From the NCBI GenBank assembly GCA_013373515.1, contig JABXHR010000006.1, positions 1 to 51,829 on the forward strand: a stretch of 51,829 nucleotides of DNA, read 5' to 3'. The notes under the pieces are model-generated. The model made no database searches, was not told the DNA's origin, and saw nothing but the letters and a program-made list of their open reading frames with translations. Numbering within the stretch: the first letter of the stretch is position 1; the number at the start of each line of letters is the position of its first letter. The translations under genes and the position numbers were made by a program. This stretch comes from Gammaproteobacteria bacterium. GTDB lineage: Bacteria > Pseudomonadota > Gammaproteobacteria > JABXHR01. Below, piece after piece: positions 44,598 through 51,829 of the stretch.

Positions 44598-46313
44598 TTA
44601 ATCTGAATAGGCACGATAGAGAGAGAAACGCTGTTGAATGAGTTTGATATCCAACAAGGCTTGGATCATGTAAAACCAGCGATAGCGAACGCCGCGACGC
44701 CGCAAGAACTTGCGGCCTAAACTCAGCGGCAAAGCGAACAACGCCAGCAATTTACTCCGGGCATAGAAATCTTCCAAGCTCACCAGTCTTAGCCCCGATC
44801 CAGGCTCTCCTTGTCGCCCGCCACGGCCCATCAACTGAGTATCGCTTCGCACCGTAAAAATCGGGTCATAAATCAAAATCTGCAAGCCGCCAGCGGCCTC
44901 AACCCCCGCACCGAGCTTGATGTCGGTACCGCGTCCGCCAATATTGGTGGTCACCGTGACTTGGCCTGCCCGCCCAATCTCGTCAACCAATGCCTCTTCT
45001 TCGGCACTCTCGACAAAGGCATCGTAGACGCCACACGCCACACCGGCGCGCTGCAGCTGGCGCTCAATCGACCGTGCCGACTCAGGTGATTCGGCGCCGA
45101 CGAGCGTAGGCCGGCCCTGCGATTTTGCGGTCGCGATTTGGGACAAAAGAAAGTCAAATTTTTGATCCCGCGTGGAAAACAGTCGCAGCCCCGCGTCGCT
45201 AAAGACATGATTTTTAAGTTTTAAGCGATAGATGCCCGCCCCATACAGACGCAAAAGATCCACATCACAAAAATTGAGTGATCCGCTGCACCCCCCGACC
45301 CAGCTGTAGCGCTGAAAAAGATTGAAAAACCAAATCTTTTGCGCATTTCGCGAGAATGGCGTTAGCGGCACGGCTTCGATTAGTTCGACAATGCTGTGAT
45401 ACACCCCACCGAGCTTACGATCCGGTTCACGGCGCCCACTAAACTGGTCGAGCAACTCGATCTTTTCCTCGCGCACCACATAATGTCGATCGCGTTTGTA
45501 GTTCATGGCGACGTAAATCACTTGATCGACCAAATAACTAACAGCCAAGTAATCAAGTGGCTCATCGGCAAACTGTCGCTCAAGCCACTGCAGAAATTTG
45601 ATTTTTTCCGAGGCATTGAGCGCCTCACCACGTGTGCCGAGCCAGTTCATTTGGTCGACATAGCGATAGGCAATTTGCAGTTGCTGCTGCAGTGGGCCGT
45701 CCTGGTATTGCTCGGACATCACAAACGGAATACGCGTCTCGTCCAGCAGTAAACTGTCCGCTTCATCTATTAACACCACCGCATTGCTAAATTCGGTTTT
45801 TGCGCCCGAAAACAACGCAGAGGCCAAGGATTTGGCCGAGGTGTAAATTACCGTGTGTTTCTGCGCAATCCCATCCGTGCCGCTGACCACGCCCAAATCC
45901 GCGAACAAGGGCCGAGATTTACCGTAATCTCGATGAGCAAGGTATTCATTAGAGGTCAGGATAGTGGCCGCCTTACCAGCGCGTGCAATCAATGCTGCAG
46001 CCATCAACAAACACACAGACTTGCCCGAGCCAGTCTCCAACTCGACAAAGTTGCCGCGCGACATGAGCAGCGCCGTATGTACCTGTCGCGGCGTTGGCAA
46101 AAAGCCATAATGCCGCTGGATGACTCGGCCAATTTCACTGAGCATGGCGATCAACTCGGGCGCATCGAACGCACACCCCAGATAGTCATACACGCCATCC
46201 GGCGGTGGATCGGTAGACTGCAAATAAGCAATGGACTGCAACTGACGCACCAGCTTAGAAGCGCGCTGGCGGTGGCGCAGAAGATCCGTCAGTGAGTGCA
46301 GCTGGCCATACAC
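44598..46313 (-). CDS. Short SecA-like ATPase
   Basis: A 571-residue SecA paralogue (E. coli SecA 901). NBD1 has Walker A ETGSGKS (93-99), SNEYLAHRDYGKSRPLF and DEAD box DEADSLLLDETRIP (183-196). A preprotein-crosslinking-like region (about 200-340) is followed by the WVGGCSG pivot, and NBD2 has TNIGGRGTDIKLG (456-468) and GRGGRQGEPGSG. After ~520 the protein stops in a short basic tail, so nearly all of the helical scaffold/wing and the zinc-binding tail are missing. GTG at 46313 overlaps the M50 gene stop by one base. It is probably the motor of the adjacent export operon. Confidence 0.85.
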   Translation of the reverse strand: MYGQLHSLTDLLRHRQRASKLVRQLQSIAYLQSTDPPPDGVYDYLGCAFDAPELIAMLSEIGRVIQRHYGFLPTPRQVHTALLMSRGNFVELETGSGKSVCLLMAAALIARAGKAATILTSNEYLAHRDYGKSRPLFADLGVVSGTDGIAQKHTVIYTSAKSLASALFSGAKTEFSNAVVLIDEADSLLLDETRIPFVMSEQYQDGPLQQQLQIAYRYVDQMNWLGTRGEALNASEKIKFLQWLERQFADEPLDYLAVSYLVDQVIYVAMNYKRDRHYVVREEKIELLDQFSGRREPDRKLGGVYHSIVELIEAVPLTPFSRNAQKIWFFNLFQRYSWVGGCSGSLNFCDVDLLRLYGAGIYRLKLKNHVFSDAGLRLFSTRDQKFDFLLSQIATAKSQGRPTLVGAESPESARSIERQLQRAGVACGVYDAFVESAEEEALVDEIGRAGQVTVTTNIGGRGTDIKLGAGVEAAGGLQILIYDPIFTVRSDTQLMGRGGRQGEPGSGLRLVSLEDFYARSKLLALFALPLSLGRKFLRRRGVRYRWFYMIQALLDIKLIQQRFSLYRAYSD

Positions 46314-48442
46314 TAGCGGTTACTCGCCGTCAGCCAGTTCCAGAAACGGACATACAATGGCTGGTCACGAGACCACCAAGTCAGCCTAAGCGGCATTTGT
46401 TCACGCAGGACTTTCTCGCAGTTAAGCTGCAAGCGAAATACCGTTACCGGCTCCCGTGTGACCAGCTGACTGTTTTGTAATTCGTGTGCCAGCCCCGAGG
46501 CCAACATCGCATTTTGATAACGCACATCCACGGCTGTGCGCAGCCCACCAATCTCACCGATCTGTTCAACCACGCAGCCGAGGTTCTGCAACCCAGCGTC
46601 AATACTTGCCGGTTCACCGGCCTTAATCGCCGCGATGGCATCTAACTTTGCCCGCGGGATCAGCATTCGGACCGTGCCCGTGGACTGTTCGCTTTGGTTG
46701 ATGATGCCAATGCGCTGCCCGGCACTGAGCCATTGCCCCTCATTGACCGGGGTCTGAAAGAAAAACAAACCATCCATCGGCGCCGTGATGACGTAGTCGG
46801 TCATTTTCTCGTTTAAGACAGACAGGGTTTCCTCTAACTGAGCGCGCTTTAAATCCACCATCTGCCGATCTGCGGCTTCAGACAAATACAGGGCTTGGGT
46901 GTTTAACGCCGTGAGTGTGGCATTTTGCTCCTCGACCAAATTGTTGAGCTGATAAGGATCGAGCCTCACCAGCACATCGCCTGCGCGAACAAAATCGCCG
47001 TCCTGCACCTCAAGCGACACCACTTCCGCCAGCGTTTGCGAGCTGACCAATCGCTCGGAGCGAATGTCGACAAGCCCGTGAACTTCACTGCGCCAGGGCA
47101 AAGGCACCACCGCCAGCGCCACCAGCAAGCCTGCCAGCGCCAACAACATGATTCCGCGCATGATTCGAGTCTCCTCCTTGTAAGGGGACATCACCAAATG
47201 AACCACCGCCTTTTTAAGCGGCATCAGAAAGATCAATAAAAAGGCGAGTAACAGGTAGAAATACCCCACCAATTCATTAAGCGAAAAGACATATTTCGCG
47301 ATGATCAACGTCACCGCAAAGGCGTAGATGCTACTGGCCACGCCATACACCCCCAGCAACGCGGGTCGACCGGAGAAATAGGTTTTGTCGAGCGCCTGCG
47401 CCGCGCCCACCCAACGCGCCATGGTCGAGGTTAAAAACTTTCGGCTGCGTTGATATAAATCTGGATAGTCGACTACCTCAGATAACGCATAGTAGGCATC
47501 GAATTTCAAAAGCGGATTGCCGTTAAAGAACAAGCTCGAGACCACCACAATGTACACCGCGTTGGCAAACACCGTCTGGTAGAAGCTATCTTCCACCCAC
47601 AAGAAACCCAAAATACACAAAAATCCCAGCAAGATATCAGACATCATCCCGGCCAGAATAATCATCAACCGAGAACCTTTTGAGGGATTCATTACCGCTT
47701 CTGAAGCGTCTACAAATGGAATGGGGGCAAGGATTAGAATCATGACCCCGATCTTTTTGACATGCACGCCGACATAACGCGCCGCCAACGCATGTGCGCT
47801 CTCATGCAGCAACTTACTCATCAGATAGGTCAAAAACAACAATCCGATCTGGGTGTAGCTGCTCAAATTAGGGAGATAGGGCCGCAGCGCAGCAAAATTC
47901 AAATAAAACGCCACTCCAAACGCACCACCGAGCAGCACAAACACGGCCCACACCGAGGTCGTCGATAGATATTTTGCAGATGGCCTGACCTTGTTAAACC
48001 AATTGGCGAGCGCCACCGAACCCAGCCTAAAGAAAAACAAAGACCACAGTTTTTGCGACAGTGGTTTGCGCTCGGATTCAAGCTGAATCCGCTGCTCAAT
48101 CGGCGATGCGGTGGTATCCGCGCGGCGAGACTGCAAATAGCCCCCGTCAAACAAACTGACAATGGCTTGATAAAACTCGATCTCAGTCGGCAGGCCATCA
48201 TCCAGAAAATCGACACGCCGATTCCAAATATCAATCGCCGCCTCACCCGAGAACAGCGAGCGCAACATGGGAATCAGTCCGCCGGTGACTTCCAGCCCCT
48301 TACAACACTCGGTGTTGTAAATCATCATCACTCGACGGCCTTCCCCGTCGAGACGATAATTAAACGTCACCCAAGGCGAAGGCCGAAACGCACCGCGACC
48401 GAAGCGGTGAATGTCGTTGGAGAAGTAGTTCTCAACCGCCAT
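46313..48442 (-). CDS. PqqD-like / M50 metallopeptidase / HlyD fusion protein
   Basis: A 709-residue inner-membrane protein in three parts. Residues 1-110 are a PqqD-like peptide-binding type domain. Residues 135-445 have many membrane segments with the M50 zinc site HESAH (213-217) and NPLLKFDAYY (309-318). Residues 450-700 are a periplasmic HlyD-type adaptor with lipoyl-like segments (VVSLEVQDGDFVRAGDVLVRL and VITAPMDGLFFF) and a short coiled coil. The gene ends overlapping the SecA-like start. Related fusions accompany peptide export loci; whether it cleaves a substrate or acts as the membrane channel base is unknown. Confidence 0.85.
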   Translation of the reverse strand: MAVENYFSNDIHRFGRGAFRPSPWVTFNYRLDGEGRRVMMIYNTECCKGLEVTGGLIPMLRSLFSGEAAIDIWNRRVDFLDDGLPTEIEFYQAIVSLFDGGYLQSRRADTTASPIEQRIQLESERKPLSQKLWSLFFFRLGSVALANWFNKVRPSAKYLSTTSVWAVFVLLGGAFGVAFYLNFAALRPYLPNLSSYTQIGLLFLTYLMSKLLHESAHALAARYVGVHVKKIGVMILILAPIPFVDASEAVMNPSKGSRLMIILAGMMSDILLGFLCILGFLWVEDSFYQTVFANAVYIVVVSSLFFNGNPLLKFDAYYALSEVVDYPDLYQRSRKFLTSTMARWVGAAQALDKTYFSGRPALLGVYGVASSIYAFAVTLIIAKYVFSLNELVGYFYLLLAFLLIFLMPLKKAVVHLVMSPYKEETRIMRGIMLLALAGLLVALAVVPLPWRSEVHGLVDIRSERLVSSQTLAEVVSLEVQDGDFVRAGDVLVRLDPYQLNNLVEEQNATLTALNTQALYLSEAADRQMVDLKRAQLEETLSVLNEKMTDYVITAPMDGLFFFQTPVNEGQWLSAGQRIGIINQSEQSTGTVRMLIPRAKLDAIAAIKAGEPASIDAGLQNLGCVVEQIGEIGGLRTAVDVRYQNAMLASGLAHELQNSQLVTREPVTVFRLQLNCEKVLREQMPLRLTWWSRDQPLYVRFWNWLTASNR

Positions 48443-48445
48443 GGT

Positions 48446-50134
48446 TTATTCGTAGCGCTTGGTCAGCTTGAGCCAAATCCGCCAGGCATGACGCTGAATC
48501 CATCGCCACGCCTCAACCTTGCCGGTTTGAAGATAACCATCCAAGTCCGTGCCGGGCACCAAAGCCAAGGCATCGCCATGATCCAACTTAATCGGAATCG
48601 AATGCGGGCGCTCATTGGCATCAACCACCACGGAGGCAATCGCAGAAACGCGAGCATCGAAATAGGCTTGATCTAGCCCCTTGCGGCGCAGTTTAACCGG
48701 CATGTCAACCGCCGCAAAATCCACCTCACGCTCTGGCACAAAGCCCAAAATATCGCCGCTGACACCCGGAGATACCACATAGAATCGTTCGCCAACATTG
48801 ACCGAATTGCCCAAGAAATTTTGCCGCTCCCCCGATACCACATAGCCTGTGAGCGTGGAGCGAATGGTAGAGCGCTCGATTTGCGATTGGATTTGGGCAA
48901 TTTTGGTTTCGATGACGCCAATATCTGCGCGCGCCAACTCGGCTTGTGCAAGATCGCCCGCCGCGACAGAGAAGTTCACCGTCGATTCCTTTGAGGCGCG
49001 TTCACCCTCCAGCTCAAGCAAACGCAGCTGCAAATCCACCGTATCGAGCTGGATCAAAATATCGCCCTTATTCACGGCATCGCCAAGATTCTTGGTGGCC
49101 TCGACCACCAATCCCGGCACAGAGCTAGAGACCACTTGATCTTCAGTGGCTTGCACAATCGCATCGACCGGCACCCGATACTGCAATTGATACAGCACCA
49201 ACCACGCCACCAAAGCGGCTATCAGTGATATGTTCAGCAGCCAGCCCAGCCGCAATTTTCGCCCGCCGGTACCCACCAAACGCATGCCGATGCGCCGCCA
49301 GAATGAAGACAAATCGTACCCAAGCTGTGCGAAAGGCCAAGACAACGCAACATTGGTGCGCAGACCAGCAGCCACAGGGGGATCATTGGATTGATGACGA
49401 ATCAGTAACAGCACCAAGCGTTTGCGCTCACTGCGCACTCGGCTGCCAAAAAACACCACGTCCACTTGATGCTCCACTGCAAATTCACGCACACTCCTAG
49501 GCGCCAACTGCAGGCTTTGCACATCGTGAAAACTATTCCATCCTTCAAAAGTCGATAGCTCGCTGAGCATTAAATTAAGCCGGCCACGAAAGCGCCCACT
49601 CAATTCATCAGCGTCTTTGGTGGCGCCCGATAACTTGAAATGTCGAACCGACTGCGCTTTGACTTCCGCCGCCGCAGCATTACTGTAGCCGAAGGTTTTG
49701 CAGAGTTTGTTGAGCCACTCTTTGATCAGATCATTGCGTTCGTCGCGAGCGGAAAGGTAATTGATGCTGTCATCATCGAGCTCTGTCAGTGGCAAACTCG
49801 GGGCGGCCGAAAGTGGCTGCGCCGCCACCGCACGCGCGACGGATTTTAACCAGCGCAACTTGGTGGGATGCTTACGCACTTGCCCCAGCACAACCACCAG
49901 TTCCCCAACCAAAAAGGCAGACACATAAGCGCTTTGGTCGGCCAATGTTAAATCTTGCTCGGGTTCGCGTGCAGGGTCGACCGTGGCTCGCCACTGAGAG
50001 ATTCCCGCTTGTAAACCCGGGCTCCCGGAGCAGTGCGTCAGCGGCTGATCTAAGGTGTTGGCATACCCCACATAGCAAAATTCACGATCTGTCGTGGCAA
50101 TCGCCCCTAATAAAGCAACAACGGACTGACTCAT
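48446..50134 (-). CDS. HlyD-family adaptor with a large N-terminal cytoplasmic domain
   Basis: A 562-residue membrane-fusion protein. Residues 1-290 are soluble, without a recognised domain (a GAF-like fold is possible in 120-270). A single membrane helix lies near 300-318 (LNISLIAALVAWLVLYQL). The rest is a HlyD adaptor with lipoyl halves (VPGLVVEATKNLGDAVNKGDILIQL; STLTGYVVSG) around a coiled coil. The ATG overlaps the preceding hlyD stop (ATGA) and three bases separate it from the M50 gene. The cytoplasmic domain could engage the SecA-like ATPase or a substrate. Confidence 0.83.
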   Translation of the reverse strand: MSQSVVALLGAIATTDREFCYVGYANTLDQPLTHCSGSPGLQAGISQWRATVDPAREPEQDLTLADQSAYVSAFLVGELVVVLGQVRKHPTKLRWLKSVARAVAAQPLSAAPSLPLTELDDDSINYLSARDERNDLIKEWLNKLCKTFGYSNAAAAEVKAQSVRHFKLSGATKDADELSGRFRGRLNLMLSELSTFEGWNSFHDVQSLQLAPRSVREFAVEHQVDVVFFGSRVRSERKRLVLLLIRHQSNDPPVAAGLRTNVALSWPFAQLGYDLSSFWRRIGMRLVGTGGRKLRLGWLLNISLIAALVAWLVLYQLQYRVPVDAIVQATEDQVVSSSVPGLVVEATKNLGDAVNKGDILIQLDTVDLQLRLLELEGERASKESTVNFSVAAGDLAQAELARADIGVIETKIAQIQSQIERSTIRSTLTGYVVSGERQNFLGNSVNVGERFYVVSPGVSGDILGFVPEREVDFAAVDMPVKLRRKGLDQAYFDARVSAIASVVVDANERPHSIPIKLDHGDALALVPGTDLDGYLQTGKVEAWRWIQRHAWRIWLKLTKRYE

Positions 50135-50934
50135 GAATTAAAAACGATATAACCGTTAATGCCGAGCAATGACATATCTACCGAATCAGGAATACTGAAA
50201 TAGAAGGTTCGCTGTTGGTTTTGCTTATCAGGCACTGCCGAGGCATGTGAAAAGGTGACCGGAATTTTCTGACCGCCTAACAACACCTCAAAGGTCCGAT
50301 CGCTGCTGGCCATGGCCCATTGGTTTTGTGGAACACCCACCTCAAAAAAGCGTGCCTTGTGGTCGATAATGCGTGCCAAAACTTCACCCGGCTTCACCCA
50401 CTGCCCTTTTTCGACCATCACCTCGGCCACAAAGCCTTCAATGGGAGATTTCACAGTCAGATCGTCTAGCCGCTGCTGCCACTGCGTCATCTCTAGTTTG
50501 GCTTTTTCGCGCTCTCGCACAGCACTAGCCATCTCTGTCTTCAGCTGCTGGGAGCGCATCAGCGCATTTTCGACATCAGACGCGGTGATTGATCCCATAC
50601 CGCCAGCGGCCTTGCGGTAGCGCTGGTATTGCTTGTCGGCAGAGCGCAATTGCGCGCCGAGCGCATCAATCACGGATGAATCATTCGCGTACAGCGCAGC
50701 ACTCTCCAATGCGGTTTGCGCAAGGCGCGGATCAAACTGCACCATCGGCTGGCCCACCGATACCAAGTCGCCCTCTTCGACCACCACATCAACCACTTGC
50801 CCGCCTTCGCGATGAATCAATTCAACGTCATATTGGCTTTCAATCGAGCCAATCAAGCGCACCTCAGCCGCAGACAATGGCAATGCCATCGCCAGAATTA
50901 AACCTCCACATAACGCCTTAAGCACGGCTGACAT
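50131..50934 (-). CDS. Periplasmic adaptor (HlyD/RND membrane-fusion type)
   Basis: A 267-residue secreted adaptor with an N-terminal signal peptide (LCGGLILAMALPLSAAE), lipoyl halves GGQVVDVVVEEGDLVSVGQPMVQF and SPIEGFVAEVMVEKGQWVKPG, a helical hairpin between them (about 75-165) and a beta-barrel end. It is shorter than typical RND adaptors. It overlaps the tolC-type gene by 17 bases and the next adaptor by four, so the operon makes three adaptors to bridge to the outer-membrane channel. Confidence 0.85.
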   Translation of the reverse strand: MSAVLKALCGGLILAMALPLSAAEVRLIGSIESQYDVELIHREGGQVVDVVVEEGDLVSVGQPMVQFDPRLAQTALESAALYANDSSVIDALGAQLRSADKQYQRYRKAAGGMGSITASDVENALMRSQQLKTEMASAVREREKAKLEMTQWQQRLDDLTVKSPIEGFVAEVMVEKGQWVKPGEVLARIIDHKARFFEVGVPQNQWAMASSDRTFEVLLGGQKIPVTFSHASAVPDKQNQQRTFYFSIPDSVDMSLLGINGYIVFNS

Positions 50935-51829
50935 ACCCCCTATAGATTGAAATTAAATCCGCCGAATCACGGTAGATCTCGATTAAGCGCTTTTCGATTT
51001 CAATGGCGTCGAGCTGGAACTGCAAAAGCTGCGACATACTGACATTGCCCAACCGTTGTGCCTGCTCAAGTTGCGCCAACAGCGTCTGGTTTTCGCCACG
51101 AATGGTCATTGCCAAATCAATGCGCTCGATCAATGACGCCGCCAATGATTGAAATGATTCGATGTTTTTATGGAATATCGTCTCAGTGCGCTCGAGATTC
51201 TGCGTTTCGGTCAAGAGCTGGTTGCTAAGTGACGCCAACTTCTGCCGACGCTGACGATCGAAACCAATCGTCGACTCAAACTCCAGCCCCACATACCAAT
51301 CGGCATAGGTTTTATCCTCTGCGGCTTTTTGGATATCTTCGCGACGATAGGCAATGGAGCCCTGACTAATCGTGCCCACCAGATCCAAGCGAGGGCCCGT
51401 GGATTTGCGGTAACTTTCAAGCTTTGAAGCCGCCGAACGATAGCGAGCCAAGCCTTCCACGTACATGGCCCAATCTTGCAAATCTCGTCCATTGAGCTCA
51501 GTCGACAAGACTTGCAAAGCGGCCTTAGGCGATTGGAACACCAAATCTTGGCTATTGACGTCCAGCTGCAGCTCGCGATTGATATCTAACACCGCGGTTT
51601 GCAATAAATGATTGAGTTCCAATAGATCCGACTGATTGCTCATCCGGCGTAACTGGAGCAACTTGAGTTGCATCGGGTTGACCAACCCCGCATCCAAGTT
51701 CTGCTCCATGCCCACAACCAATTGCGAAATGATCGATTGCTCGCGCTGCAGTATTTGCGACTCTTGCTCACCGATCACAATGCGCCAATACAAATCACTG
51801 GCAAAAGACGCCGCCTCAGCGCGCCGCGA
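50918..51829 (-). CDS. TolC-family outer-membrane protein (partial, 5' end outside window)
   Basis: The frame stays open to the right edge, giving at least 303 residues of the C-terminal part of a TolC-type protein. Long amphipathic helices are interrupted by beta-like segments (STGPRLDLVGTISQGSI and WYVGLEFESTIGF), ending in helices with LLQFQLDAIEIEKRLIEIYRDSADL. An apparent TTG start at 51793 is internal: codons upstream continue the frame. It is presumably the outer-membrane exit duct of the export system and the most upstream gene visible. Confidence 0.8.
   Translation of the reverse strand, partial: SRRAEAASFASDLYWRIVIGEQESQILQREQSIISQLVVGMEQNLDAGLVNPMQLKLLQLRRMSNQSDLLELNHLLQTAVLDINRELQLDVNSQDLVFQSPKAALQVLSTELNGRDLQDWAMYVEGLARYRSAASKLESYRKSTGPRLDLVGTISQGSIAYRREDIQKAAEDKTYADWYVGLEFESTIGFDRQRRQKLASLSNQLLTETQNLERTETIFHKNIESFQSLAASLIERIDLAMTIRGENQTLLAQLEQAQRLGNVSMSQLLQFQLDAIEIEKRLIEIYRDSADLISIYRGYVSRA

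Noticed and set aside
48053-48676. 207-codon plus-strand frame across the M50/HlyD junction
   Set aside because: It is antisense to two strongly supported coding regions and resembles no family.

Overview
The window reads as chromosome of a free-living gammaproteobacterium, probably a marine heterotroph. The evidence is the gene content: PhoBR-PstSCAB-PhoU, type 1 GshA, exonuclease I, Rep, YaiL (DUF2058), the Bpt leucyltransferase, carboxynorspermidine decarboxylase, and genes for N-methylated amine catabolism. The genus cannot be fixed from sequence alone. Genes are dense, many neighbours overlap by 1-4 bases, and several starts are GTG or TTG.

Layout. 1-65: 5' half of the SRP 4.5S RNA gene (minus strand, running off the left edge). 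157-7621: complete phosphate-starvation module phoB-phoR-pstS-pstC-pstA-pstB-phoU, with readable Pho boxes before phoB and pstS. 7696-17326: a lipoprotein, a CsaA-like/pncB/ankyrin group, then moeA-gshA-rarD, a ybfF-type esterase and panB-panC. 17520-25046: yaiL-sbcB-bpt, a GNAT remnant, a membrane class III cyclase, hisN, rep and a thioesterase. 25259-27400: a membrane GGDEF-EAL protein.

27397-36532: a catabolic cluster for what is probably a quaternary or N-methylated amino acid (betaine-like). It holds a class III aminotransferase, two tandem mandelate-racemase-family epimerases, an MDR dehydrogenase, a covalent-FAD/folate demethylating dehydrogenase and, divergently, an RpiR regulator coupled to a Rieske oxygenase. 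A type IV pilin gene follows, with an upstream tract of degenerate ~116-bp tandem repeats. 37503-40539: nspC-speB-adh (polyamines). 40567-44467: a Tat-exported tyrosinase lipoprotein, a small secreted protein and an S41 protease that is split by a frameshift.

44598-51829: the most unusual locus. It is a tight five-gene operon, tolC (cut by the right edge)-hlyD-hlyD-[PqqD-like/M50/HlyD fusion]-[short SecA-like ATPase]. It looks like a trans-envelope export machine in which a truncated SecA paralogue and an M50 membrane protein take the place of the usual ABC transporter. I know of no described system with this composition. Substrate and mechanism are inference.
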